64,000 nt of DNA from Schistocephalus solidus (Eukaryota; Platyhelminthes; Cestoda; Diphyllobothriidea; Diphyllobothriidae): assembly GCA_017591395.1 (NCBI GenBank), contig WEDG01003289.1, positions 27,501 through 91,500 of the forward strand, given 5' to 3'. Positions 20,721-32,459 of this stretch are shown here, one piece after another (within the stretch, counting starts at the first letter, position 1; the number at the start of each line of letters is the position of its first letter). The translations under genes were made by a program, and so were the position numbers. The notes beneath the pieces are model-generated. The model had not been told where the DNA came from. It ran no database searches and saw only the letters and a list, made by a program, of their open reading frames with translations.

Positions 20721-23285
20721 TAGTTTACAAACTCTAAATGCATGTTTAACGGAAAGTCGGGGTCAAAATTATTCGAAAACTGGATTTTTTAAAACTGCAA
20801 GATACCCTTTCTTCAGTTATATCGTCAGAGGAAGACATAATTTAATATGAGTACAAAACATACACTCGTGTATGTTTTCCATAAAATGTTTGAATCTATA
20901 AGGACATCTAAAATCAATTTAAAAAAACGCATATTACTTAAATATTCATTTTTTACAGAATTTTGTTTTTGTAGTCGGCCAGATAGACGTGTTCAAAAGC
21001 TGTCATCTTTACCGGAAAAAATAGTTTGGGGTTAGGCTGCATTCTAATAAATATTTCAAATATACTTCAGCAATTTTTTCGAATAACAAATTTCTTTCAG
21101 AATTTTATTTGACGGTCTACGAGGTAGACGATTTACTGTACATTGAACGCTGAGTTCGATTTTTTAGGGCCACATTAGCACTGAAATCAGAAAACTAACA
21201 CGGGCGAGAAATCGGAAACCTTTTCCTTCCTTTCGGCCACAATTCAGCGAAAAAACTAAAAGTGTGTTTTTTAGACTGGCACATCCTGATTTTCTTCCAC
21301 TTCGTCTACTAAACAGGTAAAGTTTTGAATTTATTCCGTAAAAGTGCATGGTTTCCCTAGGTTATTAAGTAGGCTCTCTAGGTCTAGGTTGGCATGGCTA
21401 TACTTTATAGAACTAAGAAGGTTCCAAACCGTGAACTAACGGAAACTTGCTGTCCTTCGGAAAATATTTCTCTAGCTGTCCATTTAAACAAACGGATTCA
21501 ATTTGTACGTCTGGCGACGGAGTCATCCAGATGTAGAACTTCCCGCCCTCTCACGTCTGTGTTGTAGATGCCTCCTGAGCTGCGAGTACCAATTTTTATG
21601 CTAGAGGGTCCTGGGACCATGTCTGAAACGGAAGCCTCGCCTCGCAGGCAAACCTACTTTTCACGTGACCTCAACCATATTGTCTTTTGAAAACAAAAAA
21701 GCTGGAGACGACTGAAGGTGATGCGTAAAACGTTTCTCCGCTCACCCAGAATATGAGTTGAGTAACCTTATTAACGACAAGCAAAATATTTTTTAAAAGA
21801 AACTGAAGGTTCTTTATATTCTGACGACTGTTTATATTCGTACGCATTAGCAGATGCCGAAGTAAATTAGAAAAGCATACTCAAAAATCAATTTTGCGTC
21901 CACCTAGGTAAATTTTGCCAGATGTGACTCACCAAGTTCCTTTCATGAAGACCTATCTCTTTGGGCTGCAGTCTACGAAGGAGTAAATGGAAGGCCTGAC
22001 TTGTAATAAGAGGCCGTAGACAGCGGAGCTGAACAATTGTACTGAGAGATGTCACATGGCTGAGGGTGTTTCCGTCATTTACAGGTCACGCGCAAGTTCG
22101 GCGACCCCACCCTCCCATGCAGTCAACCAAAAACCCTGTTGCTCATGGATGTTAAAATTTGCAGTTTCTTCAATTCGCTGCGTTTAAGAGGTTGCCAGAA
22201 AATCAATTTGTCACTTTTGACTGTTCCCACAACGGGCAGACGTCGATAACTCACATTTATCTCAGTATAAATTTTCTGCTTATGGAACATTCACATATCC
22301 ATAGCCTTCTGTAAATATTCTTCTAGCTGTCCGACAATTCACAAAGTTTTAGTTACTCCGTATTTATCCTAAGCAGTCAGAGATTTTCCCAGTTAGGCGC
22401 TTTGGTCGTCATTTTTGATAAAAGGTAAAATTGCAGTTCGCTATAGTTTATACGTTGACTTCTTGCAACACCGGTTTAAATAATACAACAAAACATCAAG
22501 CAGTTAAAAAGATGCCATACCGTATATTTCATTAATTATTGGAGGATATTTACCTTAAGGGTTTCTGAAAGAGTTTTAAAACCGTATCTTGCTTATACTG
22601 TTTTATTTACTCACTTATTTGCATGTGCCTGTTTTATGCACTTCTACGAATTAAGTAGTCATTTTACACAGTTTCTCGTCCCCGGCATCTCTTTTTTTTG
22701 GAAAAAGATGTTCTTTCGTACCCATGTATTATTATTTTAAATATTCGACTTGCGTTTTCATTTAACTAATGGTAGCTCGTTATTAACTGGAAAGTTTGGT
22801 TAACGCGGTTAAACCGATTCTCGATTGATTCCAGATTTTTAGTGAATTTACTTAGATTTCGTAAGGCATGTCGCCTATATTACTATTTTTCAAATTTGAT
22901 AGCATTTCAAACTAAAAATTCTCCTGGAGATAATAAGAAACAGCGTAGCAAGTGGTCTTGCTACCTAGGTCTGGACTGTTCTGACAGGCTTATCACTGTA
23001 GGCATGCAAAATTTCAAAGAAATCACTCTCACTGCCAGATGTGTATAGAAGAAGCTCATTATTGATTTATTTATGCAGAATATTCTCGTGCAGTATGGCA
23101 CACGTCTCTGTGTTTTACAAAGTAAGTTGAAGGAGGATCTATATTTTGGGTCCGTTTTCTTTTGCAACTTTCGAAACGTTTTGTATGAAAGTCAAGTTTG
23201 CTGACAAAGTATCGAGATCACTCTCGCACACTATCACTTTTGACGTCTAGGGTGACAAATAGTGTTTAAAATTAAACATTTCAGC
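20721..23285. other. Long stretch with no supported gene
   Basis: About 2.5 kb of AT-rich DNA. A TTAGGCTGCATTC word at 21034 recalls the end of family R. Short frames (20847-21035, 22842-23048 and others) have no domain or splice support. Confidence 0.4.
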
Positions 23286-23543
23286 TTCTATGTCTGTATC
23301 TTGGGCTACCGGCTAGCAGTATTCTCCGGAAAACTGAAGGGGTACTGGAGTAACAACCACGACGCCTTTCAAATCGATATCAGACTCTAACTTGCCTACA
23401 TGGCGAGGTCGGCGTGTAGAAGTCATTGGGACTGTGGGAAGGACGGGAGGTAGAATCGAGTATGGGGGGTTGAACATCCCTGTCAAGTACGCGGAGTGAA
23501 CAACTGTCATCTTCGTTTGAACACCACCTGAAGTGATTGTTGG

Positions 23544-23891
23544 TCACGAAAGAGAGAGCGCCTGTACGAGCGTCTTCTGACAGCACAGTGCTGAGTTTGT
23601 TAGCCGTCCTACCGCTGCCTCGGCTGTCGCAAGAACTCGTTGGTGTAGGCCTTTAGAGAAGTTGCCTGGTGTCTGGTAGACAACCTGAAAGGCTTCTTTG
23701 GGGTACACGCGGTGATTATTATCAACTAGATGCTCAAGAATGGAACTCAAGATTGATCTAGTTTCGCCTTTGCCTAACCAGGCAGGTATGTGTTCATGTA
23801 CCCTCTTTTCTAGGCGCCTCGTTGTACGACCAATGTATCCCGCTCCACAGGAGCACGTGAATGAGTAAATACACATTGATGTGGCCATCAA
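23544..23891 (-). pseudogene. GIY-YIG endonuclease domain of the Penelope-like element
   Basis: The 115-codon frame shows the GIY-YIG core as GAGYIGRTTRRLEKR, the conserved EHIPAWL and a downstream EHLVDNNH. In the family this domain nicks target DNA for integration. It is separated from the RT by a stop, so it is a remnant. Confidence 0.8.
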
Positions 23892-24506
23892 CGGGAGTCG
23901 GTCTTAACTCATACGCATAGGTAGGGACAGCTCGCCGCGAGGAACGCGCTCATCATGGCTGACTTCAGGCGTGGTTTTACAAGTTCGCTGGTTGCATCCC
24001 CTAGGAAGGGCAATCTTATGAATACGCCTTTCTTTGCTGCAGTTAGGGTGCTGAAATTTGTGGTGCGTTCCCCAATATTTCGGAGGATGAATTTTTCTGG
24101 GTATCCGTTTTCACGAAGCGTGTCCTTCAGTTGCTGGAGCTCTGCTTCAACGGTTTCAGGGAAGCAGCTGCATCGCACCCTAGCTGCCAGTCCCTGGGCT
24201 AAATTTCGCTTTATGTTCAGGGGAACAAAACTGTGAAAATTGATGTTTTATAACGTCCAGGGTTTTTTTCGGAATACCCTACGTTCGATAGATCAATCCT
24301 CTTGCCTTTGTAGAAGGACCTCAAGTAACGCAATTTCGTTACCTACCAAAGACTCTGCAGAAAATTTCAGCGAGGGATACACTCTGTTAAAATTCTGTAC
24401 CAGGGCGTCGGTGTCTGTGTTTTCATCCGTCAAGCAGAAGATTTCGTCCACATACTGACCATTAAAGTCAAGTTCAGCGATGGTGTCCTCGTTTTCTCGA
24501 TCTTGC

Positions 24507-24773
24507 CTATGAAAAAATTTGCGAGAAACGGTCCAAGCGGTGAACATTTTGCGTGTATCGGGTCAGAAGTACTCTAAGGGTTTTCACGGGCATACCTATT
24601 TGGTATCTCGTGTCCAAAATAACGTCGCAGAGGTAGTCTATTGTTTCCATCACGGGTACTTTGGTAAACAATGATGATACATCTAACGAGAGCATCTTCC
24701 GTACACAAACATTCCCATTCCTTATAGCGTCAATAAACTCATAAGTGTATTTCAAACTCTTTCCAGTGGCCAA
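24507..24773 (-). pseudogene. RT fingers/palm segment of the Penelope-like element
   Basis: It contains SLDVSSLFTKVP, the Penelope-type motif A with its catalytic Asp, followed by MPVKTLRVLLTRYTQNV. The sequence then jumps to a non-homologous tail where the next RT block should be, which suggests an internal deletion. Confidence 0.75.
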
Positions 24774-24919
24774 GGATTTTCTATCAGCCAGCTGGCAATG
24801 ATGTGATAGGGTGAGTTTTGCATATCCAAGATTGGGCGCAGAGGTAGCCCCTGTTTGTAAATCTTTGGAAGGCCGTACACTCTGGGTATTCTGTTGCCTA
24901 CAGGCCTCAGTTTTTCAAA

Positions 24920-25390
24920 TTAGTTGTCAGACAAAAGACCTTCTTTATGGAGGTCTTTGAGGACTGTCGTCAACTGACCCTCAACGGACTCAGTCCGATC
25001 CTTATCCTTCTCGGTTTTCGAGAACTTGGTACGATCCGAAAATAGTTCTTCTAGTTTAGCAACATAAGCTGTCCTATTCATCAGTTCTACTCCTGAAACC
25101 TTGTCCGGAATGGTTAGTACCACACTTTCGCTTTTCGGAAGCTCGCTTAGACTATCGGGATTGGCCCTTGTTAAAGGGCCTTTCTTCCTAGGAGCCCTCC
25201 TTCGATACTGTTGGCAAAAGTTAACCACAGTCGACTTAAGATAATCAACTTCAATGGGTTCAGTAGGCTTTAGATCGGCAGTTTGACTACAGAGACCCTC
25301 GCATTGGATCTCTTGCTCTAATTGCTTAGACATCCGCCGTTCAATGCCAAACCTAGGGCACGTTGCTAAGCCACTTCGGTACTTCTTCAC
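24920..25390 (-). pseudogene. N-terminal segment of the Penelope-like element
   Basis: A 156-codon frame, charged and rich in Lys/Glu, ending KDLHKEGLLSDN just before a stop; the RT continues beyond the stop (FEKLRPVGNRIPRVYGLPK). No separate domain is recognisable. It matches the usual position of the region before the RT in this element class. Confidence 0.65.
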
Positions 25391-25430
25391 CGGTCGTATA
25401 CAGCTACAGTAAAAAAATATATTTGAGGTT

Positions 25431-26095
25431 CAGTTCAGTTCAGTTTTATTGAAGGAAAGATAGGCGAACGACTTTGAGCTTCCAATTAGTTACAGAGTGG
25501 CTAAGAAAACATCGAGTCATGAGGAAAATTGAAAAGACGTTCCCAGAATGACATGGGAAAAACAAGCAGTCGCGGCTAGTCGACAGCATACACTTAAAAG
25601 ATTGCTTAACTATTGTGAGTAGTATAAGCGTCGAGTTTGGACTTAAAGGAATTCACGGTGGTAAAGAGAACATCATCCGTGGGCAGAGCGTTCCACGCTG
25701 CAACCACTCTGTTACTGAAGAAGTACTTGCATCCGTCGACCCTTGCTTTAACTGTGCGTAGTTTTAAAGGGTGACCTCCCAATCTGGGCATGTTAGTCAG
25801 AGTGAAAAAATCATTGGGAATAAAGGTAAAGTCCAGGCCATTCATAATGTGAAAGGTTAGTATGAGATCTCCTCGTAGTTGCCTGCAGGAAAGGGTAAAT
25901 AGCTTGAGGGTCGACAGTCTGTTTTCATAGGTTAGCGATTGCAGGCCTTTAGTCAGTTTTTCGCCCGCCTCTGGATCTTTTCTAAGACGGTACTATGCTT
26001 GACAGTCCAAGGTCTATATGCCTGTATGGCCTGAGTTGATGAGTGTCCTACGCATTGTTCGAACTTCGCCCACACGATGAGGTCAGCAAAGTGAG
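25431..26095 (-). mobile_element. CR1-like LINE, 3' fragment
   Basis: The minus frame 25606-25845 reads MPRLGGHPLKLRTVKARVD, then FFSNRVVAAWNALP, then FKSKLDAY. This is the typical C terminus of CR1-like RT proteins and parallels MTSLRGHPYKLKRNHAKLE in the element at 42.6 kb. The left end has a duplicated GTTCAGTTCAGTTCAG 3' terminal repeat. Everything upstream of the last part of ORF2 is missing, as expected for 5' truncation. Confidence 0.75.
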
Positions 26096-26154
26096 TTCAA
26101 TGAGACAGAGGAGCGGGAGGGTGCGGGGGATGTTCACAGGTCGAGAACGGGGAT

Positions 26155-26340
26155 TGAACATCAGTCTCGCTTGCCTTTGTTGGTAATGCCATTCTGCCTA
26201 TAATACTAGTCGCTGTAGGCCTGTTGGCGGGGCTCAAGAGTGAGCCCCAAGGCACAACAGGATTTGTGAGTCCTGTAACCAATCGTTGACCGACTACATA
26301 CCATTGTTAATATTTTCGATCGAAACAGGCGAGGCAGCAA
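26155..26340 (+). repeat. SINE tail copy
   Basis: It has TGCCATTCTGCCTATAATAC, the GGCGGGGCTCAAGAGTGAGC and GGCACAACAGGATTTGTGAG words, and ends at CGATCGAAACAGGCGAGGC, after which a new SINE head starts. Confidence 0.7.
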
Positions 26341-26600
26341 GCCTGTGGCTCAATGGTTAGAGCGAGTTTGGCCACGGGTTTGGCCCTCGGGTAAGGCACC
26401 ACATGGGGTTGTGTATGGCTGACTGATGATGTCTAATAAGCCAGAAATGGCCATTGCAGTCTCCCTTGTCTTTGCTGATAGTGCCATTCTGTCTATAATA
26501 CTTGTCACTGTGCGGCTGCTGGCGAGGCTCATGAGCGAGCCCCAAGACAGAACGGGACTAGTGCGTTCCGTTAGCGATCGGGGACCGTTCGTAAACGAGT
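26340..26600 (+). repeat. SINE copy
   Basis: Decayed head (TGTGGCTCAATGGTTAGAGC), body (AATAAGCCAGAAATGGCCAT) and a full tail (GAGCCCCAAGACAGAACGGG). This sub-type has the longer CTGTGCGGCTGCTGGCGAGG tail, also seen at 4324-4735. Confidence 0.75.
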
Positions 26601-27420
26601 GAACATCACTATCAAATACGCAGATTGAACAACTGTGATCACTTTACGAACGTCTGATCAAGGCATGTGATCATCACCGGAAGTCTGCCTAGGCCACAGA
26701 AAAGAGAGCGCCTGTACTAGCGTCTTCTGACAGCATAGGATTGGATTCGCTAGCCGTATAGCCACCGTTGTGGCTTTTGTCAGCACCCGTTGGCATAGGC
26801 CTTTAGCGAAGTAAGCTGGTGTCCGGTAGACAACCTGAAAGGCTTCTTTTGGACCGAATTGGGGAGTAGGATTGACTAGATGTGTGACCTGGTTTCACCT
26901 TTACCTTGTGTATGTGTTCACGTCCCCTCTTTTCCGGGCGGCTTATTCTACTGCCAATTTACCCCGCTACATAGATGCAAATAAAAGAGAAAATACACAT
27001 CGACTTGGCTTTCAGTGAGAGTCGATCTTTAACTCCCAAGGAAAGAAGGGGAAACTGCTCATGCGTGCTGTCTTCAGACGTCGCCTTACTATTTTGCTGC
27101 GTCTCCAAGGAAAGGTAGTCTTATAGACACGCCTTTCTTTCCTACAGTTCAGGTAATAGGTTTGGCGGTACGCTTCCCAATTTTCCGGAGAATGAATATT
27201 TCTTGGTGCCCGTTTTCCGCAGCTGCTGGACTTCGGTTTAATAAATTTCATTTTATGTTGAGGAACACAAAACTGTGAAAGGTACTGGACTGTCCCTTCC
27301 AGGTTTTCTTTCAGAATATACTACGCTCGATAAATTTGTCCTCTTACCTGTGTCAAAGGAACGTGATTTCGTTATCCACCTCTGATATTTTAATTGTCTA
27401 TATACCTTCATAGGCCTGAT
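26600..27420 (-). mobile_element. Penelope-like fragment, second copy
   Basis: Minus-strand pieces match the 23.3 kb element. The frame 27012-27251 corresponds to its linker region (NIHSPENW, KERRVYKTTFPW, LKTARMSSFPFF). DNA near 26810-26850 matches the GIY-YIG region at 23640-23700 (TAGACAACCTGAAAGGCTTC). It is more decayed than the first copy and lacks the RT palm. Confidence 0.7.
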
Positions 27421-28000
27421 AATCAGTCACCGAAAACATATGCTTGTCGAATTGACTTTTCAACTTAAAGATGGAACTATTTGCAGAACTTATAATTCAG
27501 TTTTTTGCCAGGCTCACTGCACTTTTTGCAGAGAAGCATAAACTTCGTTAGTTTAAAGGCTGATTCGGACAATCCCACATCAAAATGATATTTAAGAACG
27601 CCACACAGCTACTCCAGTAGAAAATTTCAGTTTTGTAAACGAGTCTCGGCGTAACTTCAAATGTAAATTCCTGCATACCAATGCGAACAACTCCGAATCT
27701 GTATCTGTGATCTCTCCTCAGATTTTCTCTCAATAACGAAAACGTGGCTGTCTTAACATATTGACAACCAGGAGGTTGTCCTTACTGGATGTCAACGGTC
27801 CTGCAAAGACAGAGGAAACCGGGGTGGGGTGGAGGTATATTTATGTTTTTAAAGATAGCCGACATGTTTCAGTGAACACGAATAAGCTGACGTTTAATAC
27901 AGAGACATTACGGGTAACCACAAGGTCAAGGGGTTCTCAAAGGGATGACATCTTAACGGTGTATCTGACGTGCGCTAAAAGTTGTGGCTTGGAAGGTTGC
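27421..28000. other. Unresolved stretch
   Basis: Short frames at 27548-27733 (-) and 27761-28015 (+) without domains. Part of the right end probably belongs to the family A element. Confidence 0.3.
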
Positions 28001-28375
28001 CAACTGACGGGATAATTCGGTCCGCGTGGTCAGCCCAATGTGTGTTTTTGTGTGGAGTGTCTGACTGGTGGACTGAGAGTCAGGCTGCAATGGCTCCTTC
28101 TTAATGTGGCCTTTATGGCACTCCCACTCCGTGGGATCTGAGCCAGGTTTGGTGGTACGCCTAGGGGCGGCTCCTTCCGCGCCAGCCACCTGCGTCTTCT
28201 CCCGCCTCCAGTCTTCTTGACTCTGTCATGACACCGGGCTCAGGTGGGGAGGAGGAGAGTGCTGTAGATGCAGCGCAAGGCTACTATCACTTTGAACTAA
28301 ATCACGCGCTAGTCACAGTCCCTGCACCCCCCTTCCGTGGAGCATACGGTGGACATCGTCGAAATCGATGGTTGA
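28000..28375 (+). repeat. Family A repeat, third locus
   Basis: Left module (CTGAGAGTCAGGCTGCAATG, CCCACTCCGTGGGATCTGAG) and one G-rich unit, whose frame 28228-28473 reads VDAAQGYYHFELNHALVTVP. Here it is a single unit, not a tandem pair, and it runs into a CR1 fragment. Confidence 0.7.
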
Positions 28376-28379
28376 ACTA

Positions 28380-29420
28380 TCGTCGTATCGATCACCGTCG
28401 AAAGAACTCGAAGCTCATGACCGCCTGCTGGGAAGGCTTAAATTATTTACTACGCGACCGATTAGTCTCATAATTGGGGACTTTGATGCACCTCACGTCG
28501 ATTGGACCGCAGCTTACGCTGACTGATGAGAAACCGCATTTAATCTTAGCCATGGTGTACCACTGGTTATTAGTTTCTTACCCAACAAGTCAGGTTTTTG
28601 ATTAAAGTTCATGGCTGCCAGCGGATGAACTGCCTCAACTGTATGTTCATTAGGTCATCTGAAATCATCGACGCAGTTGATTGCTAGCCCCTTTAAATCA
28701 GAATGACCAGGTGGGAGTACACCCTATTTTAATTATCTGTCTAACGGCCTGATCTCAGACCAAATATCTGGCGTGGCAATTTTGAACAGATGAAAAATGG
28801 ACTTCGTCTTTATGACTGGACCTCACACTCTCCGACGATATCGATGAGGTTTTGTGCCATTAACGGGATACCTGAATCATTAAAATCTCATAAGTTGCAG
28901 AGAGATCGGACCAAAGGTCCCATTGCCCGAGTTTAGCGGTCCTTCAAAAAGCATCTGTTGAACGTTGCCATGACTCATTCCAAAGTCCTGTACCGTTTTA
29001 TAAGGTCGAGTACGTCGAATGAGGATCCTGTCTCACTGTTGCGAACTACTGAATGTGCAGTAATTGCAGAGACCAAGAATAGAGCTGAATATCTCTCAGA
29101 GTTCTATCAGTCCGCCTTTACAAGAGAACCTGACGGTTCTTACTAGCCCATGATGATGAGAAAATATCTGCCTCCTCGAAGAACTCATTCAAGAAGAGCT
29201 GCTAAACTTTAAAAAAGTTGACTTTCTCGAGGTCCCCGCAAAATCCCGGTCAAGCGATTAACTTTATTGACTACAAAAAGGCCTTCGACAGCGCTCCTCA
29301 CAAAAGCCTTGCGTAGGAGTTCGTGGAAGCCTCCTTATATGGATCCAAAACTTTTTTCTCGGATGGTTCAAAGGGTGCCAGTTGAACATGATGTGCAGAG
29401 TGCCCCGGTTCTGGGCTTTA
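28380..29420 (+). mobile_element. CR1-like LINE fragment with endonuclease and RT pieces
   Basis: Near 28465 a frame reads SLIIGDFDAPHVDWTAAYAD, the catalytic region of the APE-type endonuclease of LINEs. Near 29255-29315 another frame reads INFIDYKKAFDSAPHKSL, the RT motif A region. The frame 28958-29146 carries the segment between them. Multiple stops separate the parts. The element stops at about 29420 against the RTE-like element on the opposite strand. Confidence 0.75.
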
Positions 29421-32400
29421 TCAGAGAGCCCAGGAGCGTCGTTTCCTCTCTATCAGATATGCAGGCTGAAAGTATGTATTTGTGGTTTTGCGTATGAGCA
29501 TGGGAGATGCAGAGGCTGATGAAGAGAGATTTAGTATTGTAGTATAGTCGTCGGTGTTATACGGCAGGTTTTCATGAAAACGCATGTGGCCTAGTAGGCC
29601 CATGCGGTGCATGAATATATGAGGACAGTGCGCACAGTTAAGTTGGGTGCGCGGGTGTATGTTCGTGTTCTCAGAACTGGTTTGCCGAGTATCTATGTGA
29701 TGGATTCGCTAGTAACCGACCATGCCGATGCGTAATGTTCATGTTTGGTGACAATGAGGACATGATACGTCGGAAGGTAATGAGTCTGCGAGGGGTGCGC
29801 TGCTGGTAAAGGTAATCGCGGTTACAGGAGTACTGTGGAGAGTGTTGATGGGAGCGCAATATGTGTAAGGTGTGTTGGCATCGCGGAGGATTCCGCTTTC
29901 GTGGATGCACATGTGACCGATCAGGCCCATGCGATGAGTTAATGTGCGTGGGCCGTGAGGGCATTGGAGGTGGCGGTTTCTGCTGGGTGTTGGTGCTCCG
30001 GGTACTGGTTCGCTAGTCTCTGTGCGACGGATTCACAAGTGACCGACCAGGCCAATGTGCGAGGTAAATGTGCTATCGCAATGACGACAGGTTAGTTCCG
30101 AGTCCCCAACGCTGGTACTTGGGGCATTGGTGTTGGGGGTAGCAGACGCATGTGGCAGGTTGTCGGAGGTGGCCAATGGGAGTTGGGCAAGTGGTGTTCG
30201 TCCCCGTGACTAGCGCGAAGGGTAAGGGAGGGCGGAAAGTGTCGGCGATCGTAGGCGGCGGGGCATCGAAGGAGTGATCATTAGTGCTTGGGGCGGTCGT
30301 CGTCATGGGGTTTGATGCAGATGTGGCAGGAGCTGATGTTTTTGGGATTGTTGTTGCATTGAGTTTGAAGATGTTCGACCGGGCCGTTTCGCGGGCCGAA
30401 TGTGCATTGGCAGCGTGGGCATGCTGGTAGGGCTTGGGCATTGACGGTGTTGATCCGGGTCGCTTATGACTTGCGAGCCGCATTTTGGTTCGCTTCGTAT
30501 ATTGCTGCACTGGTCTTCACGGATCTACCCGAGGCCGGTCTGTCCTGGAACAGGTCCTCCCAGGTCACCGGTTTTATTTGTATTTGCTTTAGAGAGTTCT
30601 TCAAAGTGTCCTTGTAGCGTCGTTTTTGTCCTCCCTGTCTGCGAGCATCCGCAGGGACATCTCTGTAGAAAATTCGTTTGGGGAGTCGATTGTTGTCCAA
30701 TTTCACAAGGTGGCTGCTCCACCGTAGTTGCACATGCCTCAGGATGGCGTGGATGTTGAAGATTCCGGTCCGCTCCAGGACTTCCGTGTCCGGGATCCTG
30801 TCTTTGCCATCTCAGCTTCAGTATTCTGCGGAGGCAGGTTAGATGGAAGTGGTTCAGCTTCCCTGACTTCGTTCGAGTAGACGGTCCAGGTCTCCACTCC
30901 GTAAGGGAGTGTCATCAAGACGATAGCCTTGTACATCTTCAGTTTGGTGTTCAGTAAATACGGGGCGATTCCAAACGGAGGCCTATAGCTGGCCGAAGGC
31001 ATGACTGGCCTTGGAGATCCGTTGAGTAACCACGTGGTCGATTCTAAGGGTTGCCGGTTCCCCTTCCACTTGAAGAGATGGACGATGGTCGCGTCTTTGA
31101 AATCCTGAGGAAAGTGTAATTGGTGCCACATCTCCTGGAAGAGTGTTGTGAGTTCTGCCATCAGCCGGGGCCTGCCGTTCTTGTAGACTTCCGGTGAGAT
31201 TGCGTCGGATCCCTGTGCTTTACCGCTGGAAATCTGCTACGCGGCATGGATGGTTTCTCGTAGGGAAGGCGGTAGATGCAGGTCATAGTTCGAGTCCAAT
31301 TGAGGGAGCCGGTAAATGGCAGCATCAGAAATGGCTGATGAGCAATTAAGGACACTTCTGAAGTACTCGGCTCAGCGCTTCAGAATTTGCGATTTCTCTG
31401 TCAGCAGTGTTGTGCCGTCAGAGCCGAACTGCGGCGCGGTTCCCTGGATGCAGTGGCCGTAGATTGTCTTGATGGCTTTGAATAAGTTTTTCATTTCATT
31501 GCGGTCCGCATACCCCTGGATTTCCTCAGCCTTTCGGACCATCCAGGCGTCCAGCATCTCCCGCAGCCATTGTGGTACAAGGCGGCGGCAGCTGCCTAAG
31601 GCTGCTTTGGTGGCGTCAGTCCGCAGTTGATTCTTCTCCACGAGTAGGTTGCTGATGTCAGCATGATTGTCGTTAAACCAGTCCTGGTGTTGACGGCATG
31701 CGCGTCCGTGGACTTAGTGGGCGGTGAACTGGATGACATCTCGCAGTTGACACCATCGTGTCTCCATGGTGGCATTATAATCAGGAGCATGCCGATCCTC
31801 CAGTTTTTGGGTTATTTGGTTGTTGAAATCAAAACAGTGAGCTGGTAAATTTAGCAAAAGAGTAATTAACTTAACTCGTGGTCGCTTACCTTGGAACCTC
31901 CGTCGGGGTTGAAGTCTGAGCATCATCTTGGAGAAGACGAGGCGGTGCTCCGTCCAAACATCAGCATCGCAGATCGCCTCGGTCACCAGCACATCCTGTC
32001 AGTCTTGCTTTCGGACGAGAACGTAGTCCAGCAGCTGCCTGCACCGTGATCGAGGGTGCATCCACGTGGCCCTCTCCCACGTCGGAAGGCGGAAGAAGGT
32101 GTCGGTCAGCAGGAGACGGTGTTCCGCACAGGTTTCGCAGAAGTAGGAGGCCGTTATCGTTACAGCCACCGAGACCACGGGGACCCAGCCCTCGCTGCCA
32201 GGTAGCGTGTTCTGTCCCAACGCGGGCCTTAAAGTCACCAAGGACGACCAGTTTGTCCGCCTTCGGCACAGTCACCAGGAGGACGTACAGGTCCTCGTAG
32301 GATTTGTCCTTCGCCGCATCAGAGCTCGTCATTCGGGAGGCATAGGTGCTGATGAGGGTGCTTGACTTGTCTCCCCGAAGAGACAGGCAAGGGCTCATTA

Positions 32401-32440
32401 GGCGATCATTGATACCCTGCGGCGGACAGGGCAGAATTCA
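29421..32440 (-). mobile_element. RTE-like LINE with zinc-finger-like tail, RT core deleted
   Basis: On the minus strand: an APE-type endonuclease (31961-32398, with [12 protein letters not shown] and [18 protein letters not shown]), a linker (31372-31992: QGKRPRVKLITLLLNLPAH, WLREMLDAWMVRKAEEIQG), RT fingers (KDATIVHLFKWKGNRQP), then a jump straight to the thumb (LNTKLKMYKAIVLMTLPYG, LRWSSHLVKLDNNRLPK). A Thr/Pro-rich stretch follows (30073-30510), then C2H2-like repeats (HRMGLLGHMRFHENL and similar). RT motifs A to C are gone, a deletion of several hundred bases near 30960-31040. It is the same family as 14218-16075. Confidence 0.85.
31961..32398 (-). pseudogene. APE-type endonuclease of the RTE-like element
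   Basis: The 145-codon frame has [11 protein letters not shown], where the family usually has GDFNARVG, so the conserved Asn of the catalytic GDFN box is Lys. It shifts frame after about residue 95; the overlapping frame 31999-32241 continues with [20 protein letters not shown] and LLDYVLVRK. Endonuclease activity is therefore lost. Confidence 0.78.
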
Positions 32441-32459
32441 CTGCCCTAGTCTAAGTGTG

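Larger units (their letters stand above)
23290..25430 (-). mobile_element. Penelope-like retroelement with RT and GIY-YIG
   Basis: On the minus strand the order is an N-terminal segment (24920-25390), then YGLPKIYKQGLPLRPILDM near 24850, RT fingers and palm (24507-24773: LSLDVSSLFTKVPV), the catalytic box as YVDE in place of YVDD at 24443-24454, a thumb (24293-24547), a linker (23909-24178: NGYPEKFILRNIGERTTNF) and a GIY-YIG nuclease (23544-23891: CSCGAGYIGRTTRRLEKRV, then HEHIPAWL). This domain order defines Penelope-like elements. The copy is inactive: it has stops and frame changes, the second catalytic Asp is Glu, and the RT block that normally carries a GSPLGP-like motif is missing near 24540. 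Confidence 0.88.

Noticed and set aside
32046..32300. Plus-strand Ser/Arg-rich frame
   Set aside because: Antisense to the RTE-like endonuclease on the minus strand.
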